A stretch of 64,000 bases of DNA, taken from contig JAZAYU010000011.1 of the NCBI GenBank assembly GCA_038501625.1, positions 10,672,849-10,736,848 on the forward strand, written 5' to 3'. Positions 26,230-40,105 of this stretch are shown here, piece by piece. Position numbers and translations under genes: made by a program. The notes below the pieces were generated by a model that was given only the letters and a program-made list of their open reading frames with translations, ran no database searches and was not told the origin of the DNA. Source of the stretch: Corbicula japonica. Lineage: Eukaryota > Mollusca > Bivalvia > Venerida > Cyrenidae. The stretch's first letter is position 1; every line of letters starts with the position of its first letter.

Positions 26230-28137
26230 ATTTGATTGTTTAAATTGTAACATAATAAACCTTTCTGATAGATGAAAAAGGAACTTTGAAAGCCATCGAA
26301 CACGGCAAAAATGAAAATTTTCAGGCTCGGTTTGATTGAGCCTGTTCGTGGACAGTAATGAAAATGCATAAAACTGCACACGCCGCCTAGCACCGGGTTG
26401 AGCGCTACTCAGTATTTACACCAATAAACAGTACAATTTTGATCCGTCCCAAACGATGGTATGCATATGGCGGCGAACATGGAACCTTCAATTCCGTTTT
26501 TTTCAGATTAATACCATTCCATGTGCAGCCGCGTATGGTCTCCAGATAAAAGAATGGATTTGCCCTTAATGAGAAAACAATTGGCGGAACTAAAAAGAAT
26601 AAAATTTTGACAGGGGATCTTAGAATATAAATCCTGCACATCACAGACAACGCCAACATATTTTTATCCTAAGGTAAAAAAAAACCAGGTTCTATAGACT
26701 ATAGTTTCTTAATGACTAGCGTGTATATAAAGGGTTTGGAAATAACATATATACAAAGTTATTCCTATAAAATGTTGATGAATTTTTTTATAAGTATACA
26801 CCAGTAGGAAAGATGATCTTGATGCATTTTATAACACATCATATTATCTGGACGATTTGTTTAATATTGACCATAGTTGGTCATGAAGCATCAATTTGCT
26901 TACATTCTATTAAATTCTTTGCTTTAAATTACTCTCTTTACTTTTATGTTTCAGTATTGATATTTTAATAATTCTTTACATTTCTGGGACGAATTTGATA
27001 TTTCATAAAAAAGCGTCATGTTTGCGTTTGTACCAAACTAATTCAATTATTATATGCTATTTCGGCGATGCCGGTATATAGTGTCTTAAACTGATACTTA
27101 TGACAGATACTCGTAAAAGACATGTTTTTGTCATGAAACGTTTGAAATCTTCGGTTTCTAATCAGCAACGTTTAATTGTTAGACCTACTAATTATAATTG
27201 CCATGGTTATCATAGGTCCTCATATGAACAAACAAGAACTAGTGTCCTAGGTGAATACTCCACAATCTACTCGACACAAGAAAACTTATATTAGGTTTAA
27301 TAATATCCGGATTGTTAATAACCTTCTTATACAAAGGAAACCTCTCAATTAATCCGTTTTCTACAAGCAAAGATTTATGTCAAAATTCAATAGCTTTGGA
27401 AAAAGACATTTATTCTTTAACTAATTAGATTGATTTACTTGGAAATTATTTAAAAATAACATTAAAGCAAGACTTTCCCAAACAATTAAGTATTGATGGG
27501 AGTGAATGAAATCGCTTTTAAACAGCTTCAAGTCTTAGTGATGGAGTACGAAGATTATAGTGATCATACTGCAGTCAAATCTGAAATCATGGATCATAAT
27601 AGAAGTATTAAATTAAGATGACTAGCTCCAGATAGTTAATTACTTTCCTCATACAAAAGAAATCTCTAAAATGATCAGTGCTATTCCAGTCGTGAGACAT
27701 TAAAGTTCTATAGCTCTGGAAGACGAAATATATTGATTGATAAATTGATTTTGTGAAAAAAGTTATAAAGTGATCACCTTTTTAATTTCTAACTTGTTTC
27801 TTTGTATGAATTTTCGGAATGATTTGTGTATAACTTAAAATTATTTATTAAGATTTTTAAACTAAATAATTATTCCTTAAAACAAATTCTTTCTGTAGCC
27901 AATTCAAATATTAAGAAATTTCGGTTATTTAAAAAGGGCAGGTTCAACTTAGTATTCGTTAGTTGTTTATAGTGTCCATGTGAAGGTTGATCATGGTGCA
28001 AATGTTTAAATAATACAGCAAAATGTTTAACCTTGTTACTTAAAGCAACAGTGAAAACGGACTTTCTCACATTTTTTTAAAAACTGGATGACGAGTTCTG
28101 ATGCAATAGCTTAATATGTACTTGGTACAATATACGC
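26230..28137. other. No gene seen; one R3-related scrap
   Basis: 26325-26450 shares TTGAGCGCTACTCAGTATTTACACC with 1275-1305. The rest is AT-rich with short chance ORFs. Confidence 0.5.
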
Positions 28138-28274
28138 CGAAGGTTACAAAACTGAGCATGGAAAACAGTCTCACATCTCAAGCATCTAGCTGAAATGGCG
28201 ACCAGTCGCCATTTCAGCCAATCAGAGGCTTGAGATTTGAGACTGGTTTCCAAACTTAATTTTATAACCTTGGA
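28138..28274. repeat. Palindromic foldback repeat
   Basis: Same family as 2156-2296; centre GCGACCAGTCGC, one arm with a small deletion. Confidence 0.88.
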
Positions 28275-28499
28275 GTATTAATTCGTCTGAACTCAGCATG
28301 CAGATGTTATAAGACCCGCAGACGATTGCCTTCTCTACTCTAAAATCTGACCAGCAATTACTGCTTTTCCTAAAACTATTTTTTGAATTTTAGCTTTTTA
28401 CATCGTATTTAAAGTCAAGCGCTTAAGACACAGGAAAGCGCTGCGGTCGCTGTGTAGTCAACGCGACAAATTTGAGTTATAATGTGTAAGCGAAAATAT

Positions 28500-28896
28500 T
28501 ACTAGTACTCGCCCATTTTGCTTTGCAATGCTATAAGCTTCTTATGTTTTATATGTTTGTGTGCTTTTGCATGCAACATTGTTAAGCTGATGGGTGAGTT
28601 GGAGTTATTTCACCAAGACAATTTGTACTTGTTTGTTGTTATGAAAACCTGTTGGGGCAAGTGTGAGGTTGGTGCACCACAGAATCTGGTTTAAACCCCC
28701 AGTAGCAATTTGTTTTGCCACTGACCGTTCCAAGGCGGTAACCCCAATGGTTCTTTATGTCGTTAATTGTTTGTGGCGTCTTTTTTGAATTGACATACTT
28801 ATAACAACATGCTCTCTTTTTCTCTCTTCTTTTTCGCTGCGTGGGGAGGCTGTGTTTTGTAAGTGTGGCGATTCCTGATATGCATATTTCACTTGT
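28500..28896 (+). repeat. R3 copy, opposite orientation
   Basis: Runs from TACTCGCCCATTTTGC through CATTGTTAAGCTGATGGG to GATATGCATATTTCACTTG; reverse-complement of the plus-reading copies. Confidence 0.75.
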
Positions 28897-28899
28897 TCA

Positions 28900-30020
28900 C
28901 CACTTTAGTATATTACTTTCACAAGAAATCGAAAAAATGGTTCGGTGTGGAGTGATTACAAAACGTGTTGTTATTTATTTTCGTTTTGTCAGTGATAATT
29001 TGTAACTCTCGCCATCTCTTCCAAAAGCAAACAAATCCAAAAGTTATGTTCAGGTATTTCATACGCGATATTAGCATTATTATTAACTTTTAACAGTGTG
29101 TGATTAATTACGGGAAAAGGTCTGAAACGATAGGAAAGGGGAAAAAAACACCAGAGAAATCCACACAGTTTTACCATCAAATGTATGGATAACCCCAAAG
29201 GCCATGGAAAAACGGCGGCAGTGCGTAGCCAACCATGCAAGACTCGGACACAGTACAAATATTCCCACTTAAAAGGATAGTTCAACAAAAGTTATACATT
29301 TCTGATAACAGTTGTTCAACTGATCACTCTTGGATTTGTTTTAGGAATTGTATCATCCTGATGCCTCTCACTGGTAAAAATATTGATACAAGTCCAGTCA
29401 GTTCTTTTGGATCGTACTAACAGTTTATGTTTAAATTCAATTAATGCGAGCGCCTGCTTTTGCGCTTCTATCATCATATCCATCGCATTTTAAAACTAAT
29501 TGAAAAGAAGTAAATTGAATAAAGACAAAACTTAAATCGAAGAACTGGAGGACAGAATAATTATTCAGGATCCTTTTTAATATAATGAAAAACACTAAAA
29601 CTGGCAAAATATACTGCCCGAGGACTCATTTTCACTTATTTTCTCATTAAACGAAATCGTCGACAATGTTCATTTTCCAATAAAACAGAAACTTTATGTT
29701 GGCAAAATTTATTAAACTTGAGAAGAAAAAAAACTTTTGTCTTGGATTTATTCTCAATTTAATGATTTTGACTTCTTTTTTATCATAGAACAGAAGAATT
29801 GCCGTGACGTTCTTCCCCAGTAAAATCGGAGAAAAGTGATATTTGTTTAAGTTCGCGTATGTGCTTGCGTGTGTGTTGTGTGCGTGCGTGAATATTAGAA
29901 GCATGCGTTAAGAATTTTTATACTAAGGTACTATTATTGATAAGGAAGTTAGGAAAAGGTTGTGCATTGCCATTCGTTTTAAATGCGTTTGGAAGGCCAT
30001 GCTTTATGAAACGCACTGTT
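28900..30020. other. No gene seen
   Basis: Includes a 99-codon minus ORF (28989-29288) without recognisable motifs; probably chance. Confidence 0.4.
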
Positions 30021-30185
30021 ATTTCACATTGCATCTCCATCCATGAGATCTAATATCAGTCAGATCAGACACGGTATGCCAACCCTCTTCTGTGCTTAAT
30101 ACGTCAGCTCCACCGATAGCTGACTGGCTGGAATCAGTCATAGTGTCTACAATTGACCGTAACCGTCTTGACTATAACAGTATCA

Positions 30186-30446
30186 ACCTTTTGAGATGAA
30201 TTTTTCATGAGATTCGGTTTTCACCTGTGAACCTGTAGCAGTATCGTTATCGTCTCTATGTATATTGTTGCTTCCACGTTGGATTTCCGGTGACGACTGA
30301 TTCTGGGTTGTACTCAACGTTTGTGTCTTTGTCGGTCTCTGTCTGATGTCATTGAATGATTTTGTAAAGGTGTACGTTAAATGAGCATAACATCCGTCAA
30401 GTAGAAATAGTGTCAGTGTTATAAGACAAGGTAAAGAACATAGTAC
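30186..30446 (-). other. Possible coding exon: hydrophobic segment plus polar tail
   Basis: 87 open codons with no ATG, preceded by a possible acceptor (catgtaag) and ending in TGA at 30183-30185. An apolar stretch LPCLITLTLFLLDGCYAHL is followed by a Ser/Thr/Asn/Asp-rich tail ending ESHEKFISKG, like a membrane segment and a cytoplasmic tail. A second open frame (about 30022-30160, DTMTDSSQSAIGGADVLSTE) follows in another phase. No homology recognised; could be chance. Confidence 0.25.
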
Positions 30447-30449
30447 TTA

Positions 30450-32640
30450 CATGTTAGAGAAAACATCAAGCAAGGCATATCAATTCAACAAAGGTGAATC
30501 TGTAATAAAAACAACATACTGCATCGACTTACCAGGCTAAGGTTGTCCAAACTAAAGGAAACTGTTGACCAGGAAAAGGAGCGCAATGTAATCTTCTTCA
30601 GTGCTTTCCATCGTCGATATAACCAGAAAACTAGGTTCAATACAACCGAAAACTGAGATGTACCAACAATGAATAAGCAACGATATTTTATTGACGCTTG
30701 TGTTTTTTCTATGTGTGAGAACTACCTTTAATGTAAGTATGAAATGTAGAAACCTTCAAAGTCGGAAGAGTTGCATTTAATATAAGCACCACGTTGTTAA
30801 CTTTAATGCAAAGTGTAACCTTATAATAGAAAATATTAAACAATTCACCGAGAAGTCAACCACTTCAACTGTATAAATCTATATCTGGCACAAAAAGCAT
30901 TGAAGTTTTCAGTTTTGTCTCAATAGACACAACTTTATACAACTCTTAGGAGACTCGTAGCTTTTCTACCATTTAAGATACATATTTATACCCATTGCCT
31001 TGCGTGTGAGTTGTTGAATGCATGTCTATCTGTTGCCGGTGAATCGTCATATTATCCTTTAGAAACGACCAAATTCTCATAAATGACAGCAAATGTTTTG
31101 AAGAAAGTTGAAATCAGCCAATATTTTGACAAGATTTTATGATAGGAAGGGAACGAAATATGAGTCATTTTACATCGCTTATCACCAGATGAACCATTTT
31201 CATGTAAGACTATGAAAAAGATAGCAAAGCAGGATGTATTTCGGGGAAAAACAAATCTGTCCATTAAGAAATTACTCCCAACTTTTTGTACACAGGCTTA
31301 AAAATTAACATTAGGCAAAAGAAAATAGGAAAATAATATGTGTTGCAATGACTGGCGTTAATTCAATGACAAGTTTCCTGATCAGTAAACGAGGTTTCGT
31401 ATATATTGGTAGAAAAATGAAAGGTAGCAAGATCATACAACTGAGATTGGAGACCAATCTGAAGCATCTGATTGGTTGAAATGGCGACCAGTCATTTTTT
31501 AGCCTCAGATTTGAGACTGGTCTTTTGATTTAGTTTCATGATTTTGGGCCCTTGTCCCAATATATATGCAAAGTTAAGTTAGAACGCAATATCGAATTAC
31601 ACAGAGCCGTTGAAGGAAGAAAGCAGACTACAGCAAATCTCCGAGTTGTAATTACAGACATACAAACACTGCTAATTCTTATTTGGATCAATATTCTGGA
31701 AGAAAAGTACAAATTACCAAAATTACATCCTGTCTAGTTATGAACAGGTTTTGGAGAATTGTCTTTTCTGGGACCTAAACAAGATAAATTGTACAATTAT
31801 TGTAGCGAAACATTATAAATCTTTCCAGCCCTCCATTTAATTTGATTTCCGTCAATGGATGGACTCTGGACGAATCAGTTAAAAAGATTTTAGAATGTTA
31901 TTTTGTAGAAGTGGTGAAATGTTGATTGCGAAACTCCAAAACACAGCTTTTAATTTGTTTTCAATTACTCTTGCTCAATCAAAATGCTTTGATTGTTGAT
32001 TTGCCATAGGATGACCAATTATGTTAAATCTGCAAAACTTTCCAAGGCAATATATCTTCTTTGAAGGAATAAACGAAGTTACTTTCATTATCCTAAAATC
32101 AAAACGCTCAAATGAAAACTAAACAATACAAATCCTCATGTATTCTAACCAATTTTCCCCCATCCAAACAAATGCATATAGGTGAAAGTTACCATCAGGG
32201 AGCTGTCAGTGGCTAGGGATAAGAGTTAAACCTACTAATGAAAATAACACACTAGAAACGGCCTGTGACCCAGGCTAAGATTTACCGCTATATAAATATC
32301 TCTTTGCAATTTTCTTGTATGGTATTATTTTTGATGTACTTGACGCCTGCTGTTCCAAATAAGTTTTTTTAATTAGCTTGAGAGTTTACAAAGAAATATA
32401 AAATTTTGTGACGTACGGAATAATTGTTAGCACGCGAATTGCACCAAAGACAATTTCTTAATTGATTAAAAGTACGTGTAAATGAAACATTTTCTCTAGG
32501 CAGTTTTTTAGCAATTACAGAATACAAAGTTCAACAAACTTTAAGACTTTTGTCACAGGAACTGTAGAAGAAATCGACGGAAATACCAATTAATGCAGAA
32601 ACAACGCTAGATGTCTGCAGGAGAACTTCGACGGGTTTTG
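30450..32640. other. No gene seen apart from a palindrome relic
   Basis: AT-rich; the short ORFs at 31052-31264 and 31552-31737 have no motif. Confidence 0.45.
31436..31550. repeat. Diverged palindromic foldback repeat
   Basis: GAGACCAATCTGAAGCATCTG and TTGAGACTGGTC arms; partly eroded. Confidence 0.6.
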
Positions 32641-33310
32641 CTTTAAATAACTGCATGCTTTTGCATGATAATAAGTACACATAGACAACTTCTACTCGTT
32701 TGTTTTCTTATGGCATTGTGCGTAAGGTTGGTAAATCCTAGAACATGGTTAAAATTCCTGTAAATGGCTAATTAATTTCGGCACTGACCGTTTCTATGCG
32801 GTTCTTTTTGATAATTTTATCTATGCCTGAGATAATGTTTCTAACCGGCCACTTACTTAAGAAACGTCTCCGAAATATACATTTGGTATGATCAGTACAC
32901 AGTTTACTATTCTGTATTCGGTAATTCTTGGCAACATTCTTGGAAATTGTCAGGTAAATCAACGCAATGAAATTAAACGACAACTCTAATTTTATGGACG
33001 TTAATGGTGAAGAGGGATAACTTTATATGGCTCTCAAGGTAAAGGGGTCGGGGAAGGTAGTAGGGGTTCTAAACAGATTCTCGAGTGCACCGCACTCGCT
33101 TTTAGTCCACCAGGTTCTGAAGAACAAGCACATTCAAATTATCTTAGTAAATGAACTCCAACCCATCCACGTAATCGACATTGTTAGATGCACAACAACC
33201 AAACACACAAAAACAAAAATACAGCCATGTTACATGAAGCCAATAGAGTTGTCAAATAAAATGAGTATGGGTTCGATTACCGTGCCGAGAACCAGGTTCC
33301 AAGATTATAA
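32640..33310. repeat. Two degenerate R3 fragments, head to head
   Basis: 32650-32810 matches the opposite orientation (GCATGCTTTTGCATG, CACTGACCGTTTCTATGCGG) and 33030-33300 matches the plus-reading orientation. The 155-codon ORF at 33027-33494 is made of this repeat plus palindrome sequence. Confidence 0.5.
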
Positions 33311-33499
33311 AAATGAGAACAAGTCTCCATTTCAGCCTTTCAGATTTGAGACTGGTTTCTATTCTCAGTTTTGTAATATTCAGCCTGGAGCAACAGGAAA
33401 TACAGGCAAATCAGAACAAGAGGAAATCACCAAACACCGAAGTTCTTTTTCGAGGTTTCCAAAGCAATCTTCAAAACTCTACTCCCGCAACTGATCAGT

Positions 33500-36400
33500 A
33501 AGGTAAGCAAGCTTTTTTATTTTGTGTGTGTCTGTAATTGTTCTTTTTACATATTGCGAGAAAACCCTGTACAAATAGCCAAATCGAAATGATAATCGTG
33601 GTTTATACTAAATAACCCCTTTATGAAATGTAAAGAAGGTTTTATTAAGGTGGGAAATTTTATGAAACAATGGTTTCCTGGCTATGCGTTCATGTTGAGG
33701 TATCAACTCCGTCGTAATATTGAAAAACACCGAAACCAATCATACAACTTTTAAGATACAGCCAGAAAATCCTGTAATCCAAATAATTAAAACTGAATGC
33801 ATCTCACATAAAATAATGAATTCTTGTCAAATAGTAGTTCTAAGGTTTCAGCAGAGGAAAAGATTCGGCGAAAACGTCCATTTTATCAACAATTCTGGAA
33901 TGAGAACTGTATGAGTAATTCTTGGGGAGAAAGCGAAAATCTTCGTTCTGCTTCTTTATTCAATACGACTTAGAACCTTTCGCTTGCATGTCCTTTTCAT
34001 TTACGCCCTCTAACCCAGTGGATAGGATAATAACTAACAATAGCTACGCTTTATCACAATCAGTATTACTTTGTCAAGAGACGACCAGAATACTGTAGGA
34101 CAAAATGGCAGGACACAATAGGAACATCAATTGTATATTAAGGCAAACACACATAACAAAATCCCTCATTTGCAAAACACAACACAAGGCAATATAAGAA
34201 AGCTGAAAAAAGACGAACTTTTTTGAAAACGTTCATTTTTCTGTTGCTTCTTTTTGGAATATATCGAAATGCACCGTTCGCGGCAGATAAGATGCTATTT
34301 TTAAAGGTATTAAAGACAGAACAATGCATTTGTACATATATGTACTTTTTTTTACCTGCCCCACTCATTATGGCTGTGTTCTTTCATTGTGAATATTGTA
34401 TTAGATGAAAAGGGACTTTGGAAGCTATCAACAGGACAAATATAAACATATTGCAGACTCAGTTTGATCGAGCCTGTTCATAGGCAGCAACGGAAATGTA
34501 AAGAAAACTAAAAGATTTGTCAATTAATTATTTAAAACAAAATCACCAATAAACAAGCAAACGGATATTGTAGCGCGTTGTGCATGCTTGGTGGTGGGGT
34601 GTTTAAGATAAGATATAGAAACATTCGGGAACAATCGCGAGAAATAAATGTTGCCTGTAAGCTTTAAGTGTGTTCAAACAACAGCTATTCGATATTGTTC
34701 TAAACGTCAGGGTCCGAGATCATAAAAAATGAGATTTGAGACCAGTCTCCATTCTCAAGCATCTGACTGGCTAAAAAAGTCGAACAGTCGCCATTTCAGC
34801 CTATCAGATGGTTGAGATTTAAGACTGGTCTCCTGATTTAGTTCTTCAGATCTTAGACCCAGGAATAAATAGTCTTGGAATACACCCTTTAGCAAATACA
34901 ATTCTAAACACATTCCATTCTAATCGATTACGTTTACTCTCTGACACTGATGAACTGTGTCACTGACTTTAATAAACCGACTTTCTGTAAAATAATCTCG
35001 GGCTATGTTTAATTCTAGATTAAAAATTGCCACATAAAGCAAAGGAGATTCCCTTGAGAGATTTCAATAAAGTTAAGAAAATTAGATGCATGGTAATAAC
35101 TAATTTTTAATACCCTTGGGAACATTAAATTTGTTCACTTACACTTTAATTTCTACATCCTATAGAACTTAAACTCGATTACATAAGGAGGTGTAGACTA
35201 CAAATGCATCTGCGATTAGAAATGAGTGGAGCAAATCACACGATGCAAAAAAGCAATGACTGTAAATGTCAAAAATCTCGACGAAAGTACATTTTCTCAG
35301 TGCGTTTCTAAATGAACTTCAACACGTTGTCCTAACAATATTTTGTTATATTCACGTCATTTCCCTATAGATAACGTTAGCCAGCAAAATACCTACTTGT
35401 GTAAAGCCGACCAGAAAGCCTACCAGAAAAGAACATGCTTACTTCAAAACTTAGTCATTGTTCCCACTAACAGCCCTCAATCACAAACAATTTTCATATT
35501 TTTGTGTGTACAAAAAAATGCTCACAAAATACAATAGCCAAACTCATAGCTCACTCAACATGACAGGTTCTGTGAGAAAAAATTTCTCTCCCAATAAAAA
35601 TACTGAGGTTATAATCTGATCATAAAAGATCGTAAATCAAACATTTTGACATCACAGAGCGGACAGTAAGTGACATCGATTGCTCTCCGTATCCAGACGC
35701 GCGTTCTGATATCCAGATTCTGACTTGCTTAAATGTGGACACGTCTCAGTTTCAGCAAATCAGATGCTTGAGATTTGATACTGATCTCCAGTATTAGTTT
35801 TATGATCGTGAGCCTTTGGTTGCTTCTTGGCTCATACCTTTCATCTGTTCTAAAATCCCGGTTTCTTACAATATTATACTTACTTTACAACATCCCAGTT
35901 GCTTCCTGTATCATGTAACACACGCTCTAACACAACTTTTGCTTCCAGTATCCCACAGACCTTCTGGCATCCTAATTGATTAATCACAGCCCACTGTATT
36001 AATATCCTTAACTAGATGGGTGATCAGATAAACACTTGTGTCGCCATTTGGTACTTTTTCAGAATAAAAATTCAAGTACAATGTACAAGAGATGTCGTAG
36101 AATAATGAAATATGCCCCCCCCCCACCCCCTTGAATGTGAATAATCAAGTTGGTTTAGATATGTAATTTATTATGCCTGTATAAGAGATGAAGCTTACAG
36201 CATATAATGTGGAAGATTAGGATCATTAATTTATTTCAGTTTATTAAAGTGTGTAATAAATTCCACAAGACATAAACAATTTTAAGAAAAATAATACAAC
36301 TGTAAAGCAAAATTGTAAAGCAAAATTCGAAGTTTAAAGGGGAGATTATTCTGGAAATACGACTGTCATAGTTATGGACCTTCCCACATAATGATGTGGG

Positions 36401-37049
36401 TGATGATACAAAACACTTATTTGAAGTTTGAAGTAAATCCCTCAAGAAATCACGAAGTTACAGTAATATTATGTCCAAGGGCCCATCACTCTGCCACAAA
36501 TAAAATGAGCAGAAACTCCTGATCATATAACCAATTAGGTTCCAAAAATTCCGTGAGGTTACAATGAAATCCTTCAAGCGGTTTTTGTGAAATATTAATG
36601 CAATAGTAAATTTTTGAATGGTGTAGAAAATGTATGCATGGCGTAAAAAAATTGTAACGGTTGTAGAACAGCGACGGTAAGTTCCTATTTTGGAGTACGG
36701 TATGTGCCAGAATATTACAACAACATGGTATAAAGTCACTTAGAACACAGGAAGCTGCAGAAATACAGAATCGGAAAACGATATTGTCCGATACAAAATT
36801 ATTTATCTGACGAGTTGCATCAATCTTGCGTATTAACGCTGCACTATGCTAAAATCATTCATTAGTATATAATAAATATATGTACATATATCTTTGATCA
36901 ATTTATTCACATTTGTGAAGTTGAAAGAAATGATATATTAATTTCTCCATTTATATCAAACATTGTCCATATATAATTATGTTTTATGTTGATTTAACAC
37001 AAGTTAACTTTTATGCACTAAAATTTACCTAAAATATAACTTAATATTT
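33500..37049. other. No gene seen; scattered repeat relics
   Basis: Contains the palindrome at 34710 and a half copy at 35745-35815. A C-run lies at 36115-36130. No convincing exon. Confidence 0.45.
34710..34862. repeat. Diverged palindromic foldback repeat
   Basis: CTCAAGCATCTGACTGGC and CGCCATTTCAGCC arms around a changed centre. Confidence 0.7.
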
Positions 37050-39240
37050 AAACAAGAAATGTGTCCATAGGACACGGATGCCCCCGCTTTGCATCGTTAT
37101 CAGACACTAAAGTGCAATGATGGGAATAATAGCAAATCAAAGATAGTGCTGTGTGAGTAATTATAAGAATATGCATAAATTTGATGATCAAGTAAATTAT
37201 TTGTATTTGCTGCACTGTTGTCTGCTCATAACGGAAATGTCAAGTGAAGATGTTATTGGTAATGCAATATTTTTAACATACATATATACATGTTTGTATT
37301 TTGCAAAGCTTTAATTAATAAAAAGACCATCCCACTATCAAGACAACTTTTAAAAGAAGGGGTACTGGTATTTTTAGCATACCAGTATTTTTGTTCACTA
37401 ACATCACAATGATGTACTTTTTAAGGAACTACAGGCATGTACGTGACACACCACCTTGTCATGGTGAACATATGTGCCAAGTTATTTTGAAATCCCTCCA
37501 TTCATAATGAAGTTATAGCCTGAACAAGAAAATTCAATTTTTAGTAACAGTGACCTTGGACCTACAGGCATGGGTATTGTACATGACACACCACCTTGTC
37601 ATGGTGAACATTAGTGCCAAGTTATTTTGAAATCCCTCCATTCATAACCAAGTTATAGCCCGAACAAGAAAATTCTATTTTTAGTAACATTGACCTTGAC
37701 CTTGGACCTACAGGGATGGGTATTATACGCGAAACACCGCCTTGTCATGGTTAACATTTGTGCCAAGTTATTTTGAAATCCCTCCATTCATAATGAAGTT
37801 ATAGCTAGAACAAGAAGATTCTATTTTTAGTAACAGTGACCTAGACCTTGGACCTAAAGACATTCGTATTGTACACAATGCACCACTTTGTCATGGCGAA
37901 CGTTTGTGCCAGATAATTTTGAAATCCCTCCATTCATAACAAAGTTATAGCCTGAACAAGACAATTCTAGTTTTAGTAACAGTGACCTTGACCTTGAACC
38001 TACAGGCACGGTTATTGTACGCGACACACCGCCTTGTCATGGTGAACATTTGTGCCAAGTTTTTTTGAAATCCCTTTATTCATAAAGAAGTTATAGCCCT
38101 GACAAGGAAATTCTATTTTTAGTAACAGTGACCTTGACCTTGGATCTACAGGCATGGGTATTGTACGTGACACACCACCTTGTCATGGTAAACATTGTGC
38201 CAAGTTATTTTGAAATCACTCTATTCCTAATGAAGTTACAGCCCAGAAAAGAAAATTCTATTTTTAGTAACAGTGACCTTGACCTAGTACCTACAGACAT
38301 GGGTATTGTATGTGACACACCGTTTTGATATGGTGATCATTTTTATCAAGTACTTTTAAAATCCAATAAGAAATAACAAAGTTACAGCCCAGACAAAAAA
38401 ATTCTTTTTTTAGTATCAGTGACCTTGACCTTGGACCTACAGGCATGGGTATTGAACGCCATACACTGTCTTGATATGATGAACATTTATACCAAGTTAT
38501 TTTAAAATCCAATAAGAAATAAAAAAAGTTTCAGAGCGGACATGATTTTCGAAACAAAAATCTATTTTTAGAAAAAGTGACCTTGAACTTGGACCTACAG
38601 GCTTGGGTATTGTACGCAACACACCGCCTTGTCATGGTGAACATTTGTGCCAAGTCATTTTGAAATCACTCCATTCATAATGAAGTTACAGCCCGGACAA
38701 GAAAATTCTATTTTTAGTAAAAGTGACCTTGACCCTGGACCTACAGGCATGGGTATTGTAGGCGACACATTGTCTTGATATGGTGAACATTTATACCAAG
38801 TAAATTTAAAATCCAATAAGAAATAACAAAGTTACATAGCGGACACGATTTTCGCAACAAAATTCTATTTTTAGTAACATTGACCTTGACCTTGGACCTA
38901 CAGGCTTGGGTATTGTACGCGACACACCGCCTTGTCATGGCGATCATTTGTGCCAAGTTATTTTGAAATCACTCCATTCATAATGAAGTTACAGCCCAGA
39001 CAAGAAAATTCTATTTTTAGTAACAGTGACCTTGACCTTGGACCTAAGGGCATGAGTATGGTACGTGACACACTGTCTTGATATGGTGAACATTTATACC
39101 AAGTTATTTTAAAATCCAATATGAAATAACAAAGTTACAGAGCGGACACGATTTTTGAACATACACACACACACACTGACACACACACGGACAGGGTGAA
39201 CATTATATGCCCTTCCGCCATTACATGGCAGGGGCATGAC
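37050..39240. mobile_element. Pearl/Helentron-like element with about 12 tandem 146-bp units
   Basis: Starts near AAATGTGTCCATAGGACACG at 37058 and ends at GCCATTACATGGCAGGGGCA near 39236. The core (37430-39150) holds about 12 units of 139-153 bp beginning around 37442, 37581, 37730, 37877, 38021, 38167 and so on, with shared ACACCGCCTTGTCATGGTGA, TTATTTTGAAATCCCTCCAT and GTGACCTTGACCTTGGACCT. An (AC)n tract lies at 39160-39185. This layout resembles non-autonomous Helitron relatives in bivalves. ORFs inside are repeat-derived. Confidence 0.75.
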
Positions 39241-39596
39241 TGATTAGAAAATTTTTTACAAATTTGATAATGATATTTTAATGTCTCTATTCTTAAAACT
39301 GCCGACTGAAAACAATCAAGAAGTACTGGGTATTTAGGAGTAAAGCAGAATAGCATGTAACTTACTCTAGGAATACAGCAGAATAGCATATGACTTACCG
39401 CAGGAGTAAAATAGAATAGCATAATTATGACCTACTCTCGGTGTAAAACAAAATAGCATATGACTTACTCTAGGAATAAAGCAGAATAGCATAAGACTTA
39501 CTCTTAGAGTAAAACAGAATAGCATATCACGCATTTGTTCTTATTTTAAGTTGTAATGAGCTGGTGACAAAAACAAAAAAAAGAACTTCCACTATG

Positions 39597-39602
39597 TTTA
39601 TT
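39597..39602 (-). terminator. Candidate HSDL2 poly(A) signal
   Basis: AATAAA on the minus strand, about 500 nt past the HSDL2 stop. It is the first exact hexamer I noticed downstream. In AT-rich DNA this is weak evidence. Confidence 0.25.
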
Positions 39603-39811
39603 GTGGCTCATTCAATGATTAGAATATATAAAAATAGAGGCAACATGGAATTATTGTAACATTATTCACATTCAAAATATAAATTAAGATTTATAACATA
39701 ATTATAAATTGACTTTCACAGGTCACTTTGTCCTTGTATTGTTCTTGCATAACATTTTTCAATTAAACAAAATGCAAGAAGCACGTTGTACACCTAGTGT
39801 CTCGCATCTTT

Positions 39812-40030
39812 AAACCCTACTCCATGAGATATGGCATTTATCTTACGGGTGAACAGTTTAGATCCAGATCAGCTAGAACAGATGTGCTGTCTGACTGCGA
39901 TATTGATTCAATCTCTTATTTTTTACAAAAAAAGCAACAAGTGTAGATTAAGATATGCCAGGCTGCTGATCTGGATCTTAACTGGTCACACACACACAAT
40001 AAAACTCATATACATGGAGTAAAGAGTTAA
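39812..40030. repeat. MITE (AGATCAG family) just 3' of HSDL2
   Basis: Ends CTACTCCATGAGATATGG and TACATGGAGTAAAGAGTTAA, with GATCCAGATCAGC and CTGATCTGGATC cores. Confidence 0.75.
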
Positions 40031-40105
40031 CATTTAGTGTTGCATATATGAAAATAAATTGAAGTTTTTAACTCTTGTGTAAACTGTGGTCACTCGTTTG
40101 TCAAA

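Noticed and set aside
28989..29288. 99-codon minus ORF as a gene
   Set aside because: No recognisable motif, no splice-supported extension and no conservation visible in the window.
33027..33494. 155-codon ORF as a gene
   Set aside because: It runs through a degenerate R3 repeat and part of a palindromic repeat; no domain or splice context.
37430..39150. CRISPR array
   Set aside because: Units of about 146 bp with no unique spacers, in animal DNA; these are tandem repeats of a transposon core.
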